Source: Marinobacter shengliensis
GTDB taxonomy: Bacteria; Pseudomonadota; Gammaproteobacteria; Pseudomonadales; Oleiphilaceae
Direction of reading: 5' to 3'
Assembly: GCF_003007715.1 (NCBI RefSeq)
Contig: NZ_PXNO01000021.1
Span: 310,001-374,000, forward strand
Length of the DNA stretch: 64,000 nucleotides
The notes under the pieces were generated by a model. The model ran no database searches, was not told the origin of the DNA, and saw only the letters and a program-made list of their open reading frames with translations. Both the position numbers and the translations under genes were made by a program. The first letter of the stretch is position 1. Each line of letters opens with the position of its first letter. Positions 42,167 to 51,856 of this stretch are shown piece after piece.

Positions 42167-44497
42167 ATGAACAGTATCTCCCGGCGCATTGCCGACGAAC
42201 TCGGCGTACGCGAGCAACAGGTTAATGCCACCGTTGCCTTGCTGGATGAAGGGGCCACCGTTCCGTTTATTGCCCGTTACCGGAAAGAGGTGACCGGCTC
42301 ACTGGATGACAACCAGCTGCGAACCCTGGAAGAGCGTCTTCGTTACCTCCGCGAGCTGGAAGACCGCCGCGGCACCATCCTCAACAGCATTGACGAGCAG
42401 GGCAAGCTGACCGATGAGCTGCGCGCCGCCATCCAGGAGGCAGACACCAAGAACCGCCTGGAAGACCTGTATCTGCCCTACAAGCCCAAGCGCCGCACCA
42501 AGGCCCAGATTGCCCGTGAAGCCGGGCTGGAGCCCTTGGCTGACGCCCTGTTTGGCGACCCTACGCTGGACCCGGAAGCCACCGCCTCCGGTTACCTGAA
42601 CCCGGAAGCTGGCGTGGAAGACACCAAAGCCGCGCTGGAAGGCGCCCGCCACATTCTGATGGAGCGTTTTGCCGAAGACGCCGAGTTGCTGGGTTCATTG
42701 CGGGACTTTATCTGGCAGGAAGGTCAGTTGAAAGTCGCGGTGGTGGATGGCAAGGAAAACGAAGGCGCCAAGTTCCGGGATTATTTCGATCACGTGGAGC
42801 CCCTGAAGAAAGTGCCTTCACACCGGGCCCTGGCGATTCTGCGCGGACGTAACGAAGGCATACTGACCTACTCGCTGGTGGTGGGGGATGTTGAAGACGA
42901 TCGCCGTCAGCCCCATCCCGCCGAGCAGCGGATTGCCGCGCGCTGGGGTATTCGGGATAACGGGCGGGCCGCCGACAAATGGCTGTCGGAAGTGGTGCGC
43001 TGGACCTGGCGGGTGAAGCTATCTACCCAGATTGAAACCGACCTGATGTCTCAGGTAAGGGAAGCCGCAGAGGCCGAAGCCATCAACGTGTTTGCCGCCA
43101 ACCTAAAAGACCTGTTGTTGCTGGCCCCGGCCGGCCCCCGGCCAACCCTGGGCCTGGACCCCGGTCTGCGTACCGGCGTTAAAGTCGCGGTGATCGACGG
43201 CACTGGCCAGGTGGTGGACCACGGGGCCATCTTCCCCCATGCGCCCCAGAACAAATGGGAGCCATCCATTGCCCAACTGGCGGCCTGGTGCCAGAAATAC
43301 CAGATTGAGCTGGTCGCCATCGGCAACGGCACCGCGTCCCGGGAAACCGAGAAGCTGGTGGGCGACCTGTGCAAACGCTATCCGGAACTGAAGCTGGCCC
43401 GTATTGTGGTCAACGAATCTGGTGCGTCCATCTACTCCGCCTCGGAATTTGCCTCAAAAGAGCTGCCGGATCTGGATGTTACCATCCGTGGTGCGGTGTC
43501 CATCGCCCGCCGCCTGCAGGACCCACTGGCGGAACTGGTAAAGATCGAACCCAAGTCCATCGGGGTTGGCCAGTACCAGCATGACGTTTCCCAGGTGCAG
43601 CTGTCCCGTAGCCTGGATGCGGTGGTGGAAGACTGTGTAAACGGCGTTGGGGTCGACCTGAATACGGCCTCCGTGCCTCTGCTTACCCGGGTATCCGGCC
43701 TGAACCCGAGCATTGCTCAGAACATCGTCGATTTTCGCAACCAGAACGGCAAGTTTGTCAGTCGCAAGCAGCTACTGAAAGTCTCCCGGCTGGGTGAGCG
43801 CACCTTTGAGCAGGCGGCTGGCTTCCTGCGTATTGCTGGCGGCGACAACCCGCTGGACCGTTCCTCGGTGCACCCGGAAGCCTACGGTGTGGTCGAGGCC
43901 ATCGCGAAGGGGAATGGCCGCAAGGTGGAAGATATCATTGGTGATTCCGCGTTTCTGCGCAGCCTGAACCCTCAGGACTACGTTACCGAACAGTTTGGAC
44001 TGCCAACCATCAAAGACATCATCTCCGAACTGGAAAAGCCGGGCCGCGACCCGCGCCCCGAGTTCCGCTTTGCCAACTTCGAGGAAGGGGTGGAAACCCT
44101 GAATGACCTGAAACCGGGCATGGTGCTGGAAGGTTCGGTAACCAACGTCACCAACTTCGGTGCCTTTGTCGACATTGGCGTTCACCAGGATGGCCTGGTG
44201 CACATCTCCGCCTTGTCTCATACTTTCGTAAAAGACCCGCGCGAAGTGGTCAAGGCCGGTGATATTGTTAAGGTCAAAGTGATGGAAGTGGACATTCCCC
44301 GTAAACGGATCGGGCTGTCCATGCGTATGGATGACCAGCCCGGTGCCGAGACCCAGGCCAAGCCAGCCCGGGGCGCCGACCGCAACGCAGGTCGCTCCGG
44401 TGGTCGCAAACCCCAGGGTGGTCAAGGCCAGACGCAGGGCGCTATGGCAGGCGCTTTGGCGCAGGCGCTGGCCTCTGCCCGCAAGAACGGTCGTTAA
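42167..44497 (+). CDS. tex: Tex family RNA-binding transcription accessory protein
   Basis: This 776-residue protein has the Tex layout: an N-terminal helical domain with [12 protein letters not shown] near residue 24, a YqgF/RuvC-like domain near 320-450 ([15 protein letters not shown]), helix-hairpin-helix motifs near 490-570 ([15 protein letters not shown]), and an S1 RNA-binding domain near 640-710 ([21 protein letters not shown]). A low-complexity Gly/Gln/Arg tail follows. Tex binds nucleic acid and is a bacterial relative of Spt6. AGAGGT precedes the ATG. Confidence 0.95.
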   Translation: MNSISRRIADELGVREQQVNATVALLDEGATVPFIARYRKEVTGSLDDNQLRTLEERLRYLRELEDRRGTILNSIDEQGKLTDELRAAIQEADTKNRLEDLYLPYKPKRRTKAQIAREAGLEPLADALFGDPTLDPEATASGYLNPEAGVEDTKAALEGARHILMERFAEDAELLGSLRDFIWQEGQLKVAVVDGKENEGAKFRDYFDHVEPLKKVPSHRALAILRGRNEGILTYSLVVGDVEDDRRQPHPAEQRIAARWGIRDNGRAADKWLSEVVRWTWRVKLSTQIETDLMSQVREAAEAEAINVFAANLKDLLLLAPAGPRPTLGLDPGLRTGVKVAVIDGTGQVVDHGAIFPHAPQNKWEPSIAQLAAWCQKYQIELVAIGNGTASRETEKLVGDLCKRYPELKLARIVVNESGASIYSASEFASKELPDLDVTIRGAVSIARRLQDPLAELVKIEPKSIGVGQYQHDVSQVQLSRSLDAVVEDCVNGVGVDLNTASVPLLTRVSGLNPSIAQNIVDFRNQNGKFVSRKQLLKVSRLGERTFEQAAGFLRIAGGDNPLDRSSVHPEAYGVVEAIAKGNGRKVEDIIGDSAFLRSLNPQDYVTEQFGLPTIKDIISELEKPGRDPRPEFRFANFEEGVETLNDLKPGMVLEGSVTNVTNFGAFVDIGVHQDGLVHISALSHTFVKDPREVVKAGDIVKVKVMEVDIPRKRIGLSMRMDDQPGAETQAKPARGADRNAGRSGGRKPQGGQGQTQGAMAGALAQALASARKNGR

Positions 44498-44516
44498 ATC
44501 ACCTCATCGATTCAAC

Positions 44517-44545
44517 GCGGTTGCCCCTCACAAGGGGGCAATCGC
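44517..44545. other. Hairpin just upstream of the gshA ribosome site
   Basis: GCGGTTGCCCC pairs with GGGGCAATCGC (11 bp, one G-U) around a 7-nt loop, ending 5 bp before the CAGGAG ribosome site of gshA. It lacks a T-run. It may be a stalled or leaky terminator, or a leader structure affecting gshA translation. Confidence 0.45.
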
Positions 44546-44562
44546 GCCAACAGGAGCTCACC

Positions 44563-46119
44563 ATGGCTGAATCCCGCCACTCCCTGTTTCACCAGTTTGC
44601 GGCCAGCGATTGGGATGGTTTTCTCAAAGGCGTCGAAAAAGAAGGCCTTCGCGTGGATGCCAATGGTTTCATTGCCCAGACACCGCACCCGGAGGCGCTG
44701 GGCTCGGCCCTGACCCATCCACGGATTACCACCGATTATTCCGAAGCCCTGCTCGAGCTGATCACCCCGGTTTTCAGCTCTACTGAGGCCATGCTGGCAT
44801 CGCTGCGAGACACCCACCGGTTTGTCCAGCAGAATCTCGGTGACGAAGTGTTCTGGTCGGCCAGCATGCCCTGTGAGATTGATGGCGATCAGAGCATTCC
44901 CATCGCTGAGTATGGCCGCTCGAACATTGGCCAGCTAAAGCATGTCTATCGGCAGGGGTTGGCTGTGCGTTACGGTCGCATCATGCAGAGTATTGCCGGG
45001 GCCCACTACAACCTGTCGTTACCCGACAGTTTCTGGCATAAGTGGCAGCAACTCACCGGTAATCAGGATGCCCTGAAGGATTTCAAATCCGACCAGTATT
45101 TCTGGTTGATCCGCAATTTCCGCCGCCGAAGCTGGCTGTTAATGCTGTTGTTCGGTGCATCACCAGCCCTGGATGCCAGTTTCGTTGCCGGCGTGAAGCA
45201 TGACCTAAGCCGGTTTGATGAGCGAACCTGGTATGGCAAACACGCTACGTCGCTGAGGATGGGTGATCTGGGTTACCACAACAATGCCCAGGCCTCCCTC
45301 AACATCTGTTTCAACGAGCTGAGCACCTACACCCGTACCCTGGACCAGGCTATCCATACCAATTGGCCGGCTTATGAAGCCATTGGCACCCGTCGTAACG
45401 ACGAGTTTATCCAGATCAACACCAGTGTGTTGCAGATTGAGAACGAGTATTACAGCGCCGTTCGTCCCAAACGCACCACCGAGCGTGCCGAGAAGCCTAT
45501 CCAGGCGCTGGATGCCCGTGGAGTTGAATACATAGAGGTACGTTGTCTGGATCTGGACCCATTCTCGCCGGTAGGGGTCAACCAGGCGCAGATCGATTTT
45601 CTGGATCTGTTCCTGCTTGACTGTCTGCTGACCGACTCTCCCCGCATCGGAGATGATGAATGTCAGCGGCTGGATGACAACTACAAAGATGTGGTGGCAT
45701 CAGGCCGCTGGCAGGAGCTGGGGGTGTGCCAGGGTGGCCAGCGGGTGCCGGTGGGTAACGCGGCCCGTGAGTTGCTGGATCGCTTGCAGCCACTGGCGGA
45801 TTTGCTGGACAGTTGGGGTAAGGACGAGACCTACCGTTCAGCCTTGGCTGCTCAGCGTGAAAAGTTGCAGGGGCAGGAGTGGTCTGTGCCATCAGCCCGC
45901 GTACTGGCTTCGATGGAAGCCTCCGGGCTTGGTCACCGGGACTGGGTGCTGGCGTTGTCCCGGCAGCATCAGGAAACCCTCAGAAGCGAACCACTGGCTC
46001 CGGACGTAATGGCGGATTACCAACGCATGTCGCGGGAATCCCTGGCCGAACAGAAGGCCCAGGAACAGTCGGATAAACTTCCGTTTGCCACCTTCCTGGA
46101 AGAGTATCTTCGCTCGTGA
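44563..46119 (+). CDS. gshA: Glutamate-cysteine ligase
   Basis: This 518-residue enzyme makes gamma-glutamylcysteine, the first and limiting step of glutathione synthesis. It has the same length as E. coli GshA, with the conserved FLKGVEKEGLRVD segment near residues 17-29, the ITTDYSEALLELITP region and the GAHYNLSLPD motif near 146. The ATG at 44563 has a good CAGGAG site; a longer reading from 44521 crosses the leader hairpin and is rejected. It is followed by rmf. Confidence 0.96.
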   Translation: MAESRHSLFHQFAASDWDGFLKGVEKEGLRVDANGFIAQTPHPEALGSALTHPRITTDYSEALLELITPVFSSTEAMLASLRDTHRFVQQNLGDEVFWSASMPCEIDGDQSIPIAEYGRSNIGQLKHVYRQGLAVRYGRIMQSIAGAHYNLSLPDSFWHKWQQLTGNQDALKDFKSDQYFWLIRNFRRRSWLLMLLFGASPALDASFVAGVKHDLSRFDERTWYGKHATSLRMGDLGYHNNAQASLNICFNELSTYTRTLDQAIHTNWPAYEAIGTRRNDEFIQINTSVLQIENEYYSAVRPKRTTERAEKPIQALDARGVEYIEVRCLDLDPFSPVGVNQAQIDFLDLFLLDCLLTDSPRIGDDECQRLDDNYKDVVASGRWQELGVCQGGQRVPVGNAARELLDRLQPLADLLDSWGKDETYRSALAAQREKLQGQEWSVPSARVLASMEASGLGHRDWVLALSRQHQETLRSEPLAPDVMADYQRMSRESLAEQKAQEQSDKLPFATFLEEYLRS

Positions 46120-46187
46120 GCCGTGGTTGAGTCACAACCCGAAAGGGACGTGACGCACAGAAACCACAGAACGGTTTGCCGGCTTCG

Positions 46188-46220
46188 TTACCTGCTGTTA
46201 CTTTTGTTTACAACAGGTAA
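46188..46220 (+). promoter_or_regulatory. Leader hairpin overlapping the rmf ribosome site
   Basis: TTACCTG (46188-46194) pairs with CAGGTAA (46214-46220), extended by three more pairs after one mismatch. The right arm runs into AAGGAG at 46219, so folding could limit ribosome access to rmf. Confidence 0.4.
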
Positions 46221-46232
46221 GGAGACGGAGCC

Positions 46233-46445
46233 ATGGCAAGAGATATCAAGCTCGGATGGGATGTGGAAGCCCTCAACAAGGCATATCGCCAGGGGTACAT
46301 GGCGGGCTCCATGGGCATGGATAAAAACCGATGCCCGTATCGGGGTGAGGTGATCATCGCTGCCTGGGAAGCGGGTTGGGATGATGCCGGCCAGGTGGCT
46401 GCCGAGCAGCCCTCCAGCGACGACCTGTTCTCCCGAATCGCCTGA
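46233..46445 (+). CDS. rmf: Ribosome modulation factor
   Basis: This 70-residue basic protein matches RMF, which dimerises 70S ribosomes into inactive 100S particles in stationary phase. The family core AYRQGYMAGSMGMDKNRCPY is at about residues 17-36, followed by AAWEAGWDDA. An AAGGAG site precedes the ATG. The C-terminus is extended by an acidic tail relative to E. coli RMF (55 residues). Confidence 0.93.
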   Translation: MARDIKLGWDVEALNKAYRQGYMAGSMGMDKNRCPYRGEVIIAAWEAGWDDAGQVAAEQPSSDDLFSRIA

Positions 46446-46446
46446 C

Positions 46447-46890
46447 CTACCTTTGTACCACAAATTCCGTAAACAGGACGCCGGTGATGCGCTCACCGGT
46501 TTTCTGTTCTTCCAGGGCAGCATTGATGCGCTGTGCTGCCTCCCCTCTCAACGCTTGCTGGCCCTGTTGCGTAGTGAGCTGGTCAACGTCGGTCTGTTCA
46601 CCGAACAACATTACCAATTCGTGCCGTAATCTTGGCATATGGGCCTCTACAGCAGCTCTTGTCGTCTCCTGCGAGGCCCGCAGGGTTACAGACGCTTTCA
46701 GGTAAATGACCTTGTTGCCGGGTTCGCCCACATGGGTCACAAAAGCCGGCTCCATGGCGATGTAGTCGGTTACCCCCCGTTCCTCCGGCTCCTCCTCGGC
46801 CATGGCCGGCCAGGCGATCAGGGAAGCGACAGCGAGTAACAGCGTTAGGGCGTATTTTCGGTGAAAGGTCATAGGCGCAATGTTCTTCAT
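46447..46890 (-). CDS. FliL-like exported or membrane-anchored protein
   Basis: This 147-residue protein has an N-terminal hydrophobic segment (residues 12-31, ending AMAEEE) and a FliL-like domain (KVIYLKASVTLRAS near 60-73, then the HMPRLRHELVMLFGEQTDVDQL helix region and the VLFTEFVVQR end). FliL assists the flagellar motor, but no flagellar gene is nearby, so this may be an orphan paralogue with another role. Its stop is one base from the convergent rmf stop. Confidence 0.8.
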   Translation of the reverse strand: MKNIAPMTFHRKYALTLLLAVASLIAWPAMAEEEPEERGVTDYIAMEPAFVTHVGEPGNKVIYLKASVTLRASQETTRAAVEAHMPRLRHELVMLFGEQTDVDQLTTQQGQQALRGEAAQRINAALEEQKTGERITGVLFTEFVVQR

Positions 46891-46939
46891 GGGTTAGGAT
46901 TGGCAGCATCAGCTTACATGATGATTCCGGGGTGTTGAT

Positions 46940-47446
46940 TTGACAAGCAAATGGGTGTTCGGCGTCGTTTTTCTTCTGTGCGCAGCTCTGTTGGCCGTGG
47001 CCTTTTACATGGAGCACGTCATGGGCCTGGAGCCTTGCCCGTTGTGCTGGTTGCAGCGTTTTGGTTTCATGGGCGCAGGGCTGGTAGCCCTGATTGCGTT
47101 TCTCCATGGTCCCGCCGGTTTTGGTAACCGGGTGTATGGCTTTTTTCTGGTGCTGACCGCCGGTACCGGGCTGGGCATTGCTGGCCGGCAACTTTGGTTG
47201 CAAAGCCTGCCGGAAGATCAGGTGCCCGCCTGCGGCCCGTCCGTGGACTACATGCTTGAGGTGTTGCCCTGGTTTGAGGTGCTGCAGACGGCCCTGAAAG
47301 GCACCGGTGATTGCGCCGAGGTGGTCTGGCGCTTTCTCGGGTTGAGCATTCCTGGCTGGACAGCCGTGTTCTTCAGCTTGTTGGTGCTGGTTGGCCTGGT
47401 GATGATGTTCCGTCGATACCGGCCGAAAAACTGGTTGCAGGGCTGA
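46940..47446 (+). CDS. dsbB: Disulfide bond formation protein DsbB
   Basis: This 168-residue, four-helix inner-membrane protein reoxidises DsbA and passes electrons to quinone. Both redox pairs are present: C33/C36 in EPCPLCW and C98/C125 in the second periplasmic loop. R40 (LQRF) near the quinone site is kept. The start is a TTG at 46940; no in-frame ATG fits the first helix. It is divergent from the FliL-like gene and lies upstream of rsd/algQ. Confidence 0.93.
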   Translation: MTSKWVFGVVFLLCAALLAVAFYMEHVMGLEPCPLCWLQRFGFMGAGLVALIAFLHGPAGFGNRVYGFFLVLTAGTGLGIAGRQLWLQSLPEDQVPACGPSVDYMLEVLPWFEVLQTALKGTGDCAEVVWRFLGLSIPGWTAVFFSLLVLVGLVMMFRRYRPKNWLQG

Positions 47447-47551
47447 AACGGTTGCGGGCCACCATGGCCTTGGGGTAACTTGATTCAGTCATGACAACAA
47501 TCAAGTGAACGGCCATTTATCAGGCAGACTGACTGAGGGGAGACAGACGTC

Positions 47552-48031
47552 ATGTTGGAGAACTGCAGAAACGCCAGGGAGCGTTGGGGCGGAGTCAGCG
47601 AGCTGATCGACCGTTGGCTGAAAGAGCGCCAGGAGCTGTTGGTGCGCTACTGCGATCTGTCGACCGAGACCGATTTTTCCCAGACCGAGATGCTGCGAGA
47701 CAAGTTTGTCCGCCTCTGTGAGGTGCTGGTCGATTATGTGTCTGCCGGGCACTTCGAAGTCTACGAACAGTTGATCCAGGAAGCCCGTGAGTTCAACGAT
47801 GGCGGCCTGGAGTTGGCGGCAAAGGTCTATCCCCGGATTGAGCAGACGACCGGCGTGGCTCTCAATTTCAACGATCGCGTTGATGGTCGACTACTGACCG
47901 AAGACGACGTCAGAGAGCTGTTCTCAGAGTTGTCAAAGCTGGGTGAGGTGCTGGAAAGCCGGTTCGAGATGGAAGATTTCCTGATCGAGCATTTGCATAA
48001 CGCCCACGCTGGAAAAATGGCCTCAGCCTGA
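47552..48031 (+). CDS. rsd: Rsd/AlgQ anti-RNA polymerase sigma 70 factor
   Basis: This 159-residue helical protein matches Rsd/AlgQ (ENCRNARERWGGVSELIDRWL at the N-terminus, VDYVSAGHFEVYEQL near residues 60-75). It binds the housekeeping sigma factor, shifting polymerase use in stationary phase; in Pseudomonas AlgQ also affects alginate production. The dsbB-rsd-FKBP order resembles the Pseudomonas dsbH-algQ region. A terminator follows at 48065. Confidence 0.93.
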   Translation: MLENCRNARERWGGVSELIDRWLKERQELLVRYCDLSTETDFSQTEMLRDKFVRLCEVLVDYVSAGHFEVYEQLIQEAREFNDGGLELAAKVYPRIEQTTGVALNFNDRVDGRLLTEDDVRELFSELSKLGEVLESRFEMEDFLIEHLHNAHAGKMASA

Positions 48032-48064
48032 TTTCGGGCAGCCAGTAGAGTGTTTCAAAAAAAA

Positions 48065-48090
48065 CGGCCTGAATGTTCAGGCCGTTTTTT
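48065..48090. terminator. Bidirectional intrinsic terminator
   Basis: The CGGCCTGA/TCAGGCCG stem with a 4-nt loop is flanked by A8 and T6 runs, between convergent rsd and the FKBP gene. Confidence 0.93.
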
Positions 48091-48101
48091 ATTGCCCGGA
48101 G

Positions 48102-48815
48102 TTATTCGCTTTCCGGGTTCACTGCCAGCAGTTCTACATCAAAAATCAGGGTTTCGTTGGGCCCGATCGCCTGATTGCCACCCGGGCCGTAGGCCAGGTC
48201 GGCGGGGATGTAGAGCTTGTAGCGGGCGCCTTCGCTCATCAGCTGCAGGCCTTCGGTCCAGCCCGGAATTACCTGGCTAAGGCCAAAGGTAACCGGTTGG
48301 CCACGATCACGGGAGCTGTCGAACACATCGCCATTGATCAGCTCGCCGGTGTAGTGCACCTGTACCCGGTCTGAGGCTGTCGGGTTGTTGCCATCGCCTT
48401 CCTCGATGACCTCATATTGCAGGCCGGACTCGGTGGTTTCCACGCCTTCGCGCTCAGCGTTCTGGGCCAGGAAGGCTTCGCCGGCTTCCAGGTTCTGGCT
48501 GGCCAGTTCTTCGAATTGTTGTTCCTGTTGCCCCTGAAGCTCCTCCTGGTAGGCCATCAGTGCTTCCTGGATTTGCTCCCTGGTCAGGCGTTTGGTCTCT
48601 TCGTCGCCAGCGTGGCCGTGCTGGATACCCTGCAGGAACTGGTCCATTTGCAGGTCAGGCAGGTCATTGCTCATGCGCTCACCAAGCACCAGGCCCATGC
48701 CGTAGCTGACTCTCTCCGGCGTCGTGTCCAGGGCTGGGTCCTTTTCGGAGTCCTGGGCGGTAGAGCAGCCGGCAACCAGGCCGGTCATGGCGATAGCTAA
48801 CAGGGTTTTCTTCAT
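48102..48815 (-). CDS. FKBP-type peptidyl-prolyl isomerase, lipoprotein
   Basis: This 237-residue isomerase has a lipoprotein signal (lipobox VAGC, Cys17), an N-terminal helical dimerisation region (about 35-125, as in FkpA/Mip) and a C-terminal FKBP domain (about 130-235; VHYTGELINGDVFDSSRDRG, then VIPGWTEGLQLM and IPADLAYG). It aids folding of periplasmic proteins. The ATG at 48815 is chosen because the leader begins there. Confidence 0.93.
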   Translation of the reverse strand: MKKTLLAIAMTGLVAGCSTAQDSEKDPALDTTPERVSYGMGLVLGERMSNDLPDLQMDQFLQGIQHGHAGDEETKRLTREQIQEALMAYQEELQGQQEQQFEELASQNLEAGEAFLAQNAEREGVETTESGLQYEVIEEGDGNNPTASDRVQVHYTGELINGDVFDSSRDRGQPVTFGLSQVIPGWTEGLQLMSEGARYKLYIPADLAYGPGGNQAIGPNETLIFDVELLAVNPESE

Positions 48816-48938
48816 ACTGGTATCCTTCGCGCGTGTAACAGGGCCTGACGGCCCACTTGGATTTGGCAAACAGGAAAGGTAACGGGTTCAGCCACAGGAT
48901 GCCACTGAAACTGTGGTAACAGTGTGATGCTGTTGGCG

Positions 48939-49322
48939 TCAGGTACCGTTATCCCCGGGCGATGGCGCCAGGGAAAAAGGGGCCCGGTAGGGAGAACGCC
49001 AGTCGCTGTCATTGTCGGCCCGGCGTTCGTTATGCAGGTTCTTGCTCGGCCGCTCAATGGCCAGAGCGTTCCAGGGGCCCTGGGCGGGTGGCTGGTCGGC
49101 ATAGTGCCAGTTCCCCTCGGTGTCTTGCCATTTGAAGACAATCTCCGGGCCCTCGGTGGGGATGGGGGCCGGCAGCAGGCCTTCAAACGAAGGGATGGCC
49201 TCGGGTTTCTCCTCGGCCGCAGACTCCGATACCTTGCCTGGGTCCCCCAGTCCAAAGAAAATCAGCAACAAAAGCAGGCCAAGGGCTGGAAACGATAGCC
49301 TAATAAGCCATTTCATCATCAT
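48939..49322 (-). CDS. Small membrane-anchored DUF4124-like protein
   Basis: This 127-residue protein has one hydrophobic N-terminal segment (residues 4-25) and a periplasmic part with a short DUF4124-like motif (FKWQDTEGNWHYADQPP near residues 63-79), typical of proteins that read 'YKWxDxxGxxHYSDxPP'. The function of such proteins is unknown. It overlaps the upstream TIGR02444 gene by 4 bp. The first three codons are ATG, so the exact start is ambiguous. Confidence 0.7.
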   Translation of the reverse strand: MMMKWLIRLSFPALGLLLLLIFFGLGDPGKVSESAAEEKPEAIPSFEGLLPAPIPTEGPEIVFKWQDTEGNWHYADQPPAQGPWNALAIERPSKNLHNERRADNDSDWRSPYRAPFSLAPSPGDNGT

Positions 49323-49852
49323 GGCTGGGGTTCTCCTGCCGCAGCCGCCAGGAGGCCTGCCAGAGTGTCCATTGATACGGGTGCCTGGGTGTCTGTGTCC
49401 CGACGCGGTGCTGCGGCCAATAGGTTTTGCAAGATGGCGGCTTTGCGATTGTGCATGTTGCCAGTCTCCGGGTACCTGGGTGTCAGTGTGTGCCAGGCCA
49501 GGGCAAGTTCGGTTTGCTCGGCCTGTAGTTCGGCCCGTGCCAGCGCTTCCCGGAGATCACGACAACCAATATGATGCCGGGGAATGGATTTTCTGGCGGA
49601 ACGAATGCTGCCGGTTACACGGGATCGCCACTCTGTTACCTTAGCGTCCTCAACGCCAGTGAACAGGTGCCCGTTCACCCCCAACCAGCCGGCACAGAGA
49701 ATTCGGGTAACGCTCCAGTCACAGGCCTGCAACGTCAGGCAGGCCTCGGCCAGCTCCGGGTTTTGCCAGCAGGCCAGTGCATAACGCCACAGGGGATTAT
49801 CCGGTTCCATTGTTGCGGGCAGATTCAATGATTCTGTCTGCGGAACGGTCAT
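49319..49852 (-). CDS. TIGR02444 family protein
   Basis: This 177-residue protein matches TIGR02444 (NPLWRYALACWQNPELAEACLTLQ at about residues 19-42, then ILCAGWLGVNG). The family sits beside the YheS ABC-F gene in Pseudomonas and relatives, as here where it is divergent from the ABC-F gene by 44 bp. It is cytoplasmic and of unknown function. Its stop overlaps the DUF4124-like gene start by 4 bp. Confidence 0.85.
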   Translation of the reverse strand: MTVPQTESLNLPATMEPDNPLWRYALACWQNPELAEACLTLQACDWSVTRILCAGWLGVNGHLFTGVEDAKVTEWRSRVTGSIRSARKSIPRHHIGCRDLREALARAELQAEQTELALAWHTLTPRYPETGNMHNRKAAILQNLLAAAPRRDTDTQAPVSMDTLAGLLAAAAGEPQP

Positions 49853-49896
49853 GGCAGGGCACTTCCCTGGCTGAAATCCATGGATAAAGACAGTCT

Positions 49897-51843
49897 ATGT
49901 TAACGATAACCGATCTCAGTTTACAACGAGGCGGCGTCTGGTTGCTAGAAAACGTCAGCCTGACGGTGCAGCCCGGCCAGAGGGTAGCAATTGTTGGCGC
50001 CAATGGTGCCGGAAAATCCAGCCTGTTCCAGCTCTTACTGGGCCATCTGGCGCCGGAGCAGGGCAGTGTGTCGCTGCCAGGGGGCTGCCGTATTGCCCAC
50101 ATGGCGCAGGAGGTTGAGGCCAGCCAGCGTTCTGCCCGGGACTTTGTCCTGGATGGCGACTTTGACTTGCGCCGTATGGAGCGTGAGCTGGCCGATGCGG
50201 AAGCCCGGGATGATCATCACGCCATTGCCCGCCTGCACGGCGAGTTGGATGTACATGAAGCCTGGTCTGCGCCCAGAAGGGCCGACTCATTGCTGCGTGG
50301 GTTGGGGTTTGCTGATAGCGATGTGGACCGGCCGGTATCGGCGTTCTCCGGGGGCTGGCGTATTCGTCTGAATCTGGCCCAGGCCCTGATGCGGCCATCG
50401 GACCTCCTGTTGCTGGATGAGCCCACCAACCACCTGGACCTGGACGCCTGTCTGTGGCTTGAGAACTGGCTTCGTCGATACCCTGGCACCCTGCTGTTTA
50501 TCTCCCATGATCGGGATTTCATGGATCGGGTGGCCACACACCTGGTGCACTTTGATAACAAAAAGCTGGAACTCTACACCGGCAACTACTCGGCGTTTGA
50601 AGTGCAGCGCAGTGAGCGCCTGGCCCAGCAACAATCCAATTACGAGCGCCAGCAGGCCCGTATTGCCGAGATCCAGCGTTTCATTGACCGCTTCAAGGCC
50701 AAGGCTACCAAGGCCCGCCAGGCCCAGAGCCGGGTCAAGGCCCTGGAGCGCATGGAACGAATCGCGCCAGCCCATGTGGATTCGCCCTTCAGCTTTGAAT
50801 TTCCAATGGCGGACAAGGTGTCCAACCCGTTGTTGTCCATTCGCAACGGTGTGGCCGGCCATGGCCAGACGGCTATCCTGAATAGTATCAACGTCACTTT
50901 GCTGCCCGGCTCGCGCATTGGTTTGCTCGGCCCCAACGGTGCGGGCAAGTCAACCTTTATGGATGCCCTGCGGGGCACCGGTACACTTCTGTCGGGTGAG
51001 CGTACCTGTGGCGAGCACCTGGCCATCGGGTATTTTGCCCAGCACCAGCTGGAAGCCCTGGACCTGGACGCCAGCCCGTTCCTGCATCTACAGCGATTGT
51101 CGCCCCGTGCGTCCGAGCAATCGGTGCGGAACTTTCTGGGCGGCTTTGATTTTCATGGCGATGAGGCCCTGAGCCCGATTCGCTCGTTCTCTGGGGGTGA
51201 AAAAGCCCGGGTTGCCCTGGCGGTGATCGCCTGGCAGAAACCCAACCTGCTGTTGCTGGATGAGCCCACCAACCACCTGGACCTGGAGATGCGCCAGGCC
51301 CTGACCATGGCATTGCAGAATTTTGATGGTGCCATTGTGGTGGTGTCCCATGATCGGCACCTGTTACGCAATACCGTAGACGAGTTCTGGCTGGTGTCGG
51401 ATGGCAGAGTCCAGGAATACGACGGCGACCTGGAAGACTATGAACGCTGGCTGGCAGACCGCAGGAAGGATGAGGACGAGCCCCCCAAACGCCAGGTAGC
51501 TGAGGATTCAGATGCTGAAAAGAAGGCGGGCAGTGGCCAGGCATTGACGGCCGAAGAGCGCAAGGCCAGAAAACGCCAGGAGGCGGAACTGCGTCAGAAA
51601 CTGAGCCCGTGGCGGAAAAAACAGGTATCCCTGGAAGCCCGGATGGATCAGTTGCAGCAGCAATTGGCGGGCGTGGAAGCTTCTCTGGGCGACCCTGCGG
51701 TGTACGAAGACAGCGGGAAAGTACGCCTGAAGGCGCTGCTGGCGGATCAGACCGAACTCAAACGGGCCCTGGAGGAGACCGAGGCCGAGTGGCTGGAGGT
51801 CAGTGAAACGGTGGAAAACCTGGAAGCCGAACTGGCCGGCTAG
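49897..51843 (+). CDS. yheS: ABC-F family ATPase (YheS-like)
   Basis: This 648-residue soluble protein has two ABC ATPase modules and no membrane domain: Walker A GANGAGKS near residue 34 and GPNGAGKS near 346, signatures FSGGWRIRL and FSGGEKARVAL, and twin LLLDEPTNHLDL Walker B motifs. The inter-domain linker (about 225-295) and a C-terminal coiled coil (about 540-648, ALTAEERKARKRQEAEL) are typical of ABC-F translation factors, which bind the ribosomal E site to relieve stalls. Length and linker fit YheS. Confidence 0.92.
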   Translation: MLTITDLSLQRGGVWLLENVSLTVQPGQRVAIVGANGAGKSSLFQLLLGHLAPEQGSVSLPGGCRIAHMAQEVEASQRSARDFVLDGDFDLRRMERELADAEARDDHHAIARLHGELDVHEAWSAPRRADSLLRGLGFADSDVDRPVSAFSGGWRIRLNLAQALMRPSDLLLLDEPTNHLDLDACLWLENWLRRYPGTLLFISHDRDFMDRVATHLVHFDNKKLELYTGNYSAFEVQRSERLAQQQSNYERQQARIAEIQRFIDRFKAKATKARQAQSRVKALERMERIAPAHVDSPFSFEFPMADKVSNPLLSIRNGVAGHGQTAILNSINVTLLPGSRIGLLGPNGAGKSTFMDALRGTGTLLSGERTCGEHLAIGYFAQHQLEALDLDASPFLHLQRLSPRASEQSVRNFLGGFDFHGDEALSPIRSFSGGEKARVALAVIAWQKPNLLLLDEPTNHLDLEMRQALTMALQNFDGAIVVVSHDRHLLRNTVDEFWLVSDGRVQEYDGDLEDYERWLADRRKDEDEPPKRQVAEDSDAEKKAGSGQALTAEERKARKRQEAELRQKLSPWRKKQVSLEARMDQLQQQLAGVEASLGDPAVYEDSGKVRLKALLADQTELKRALEETEAEWLEVSETVENLEAELAG

Positions 51844-51856
51844 TGCCCCGTCTGGT

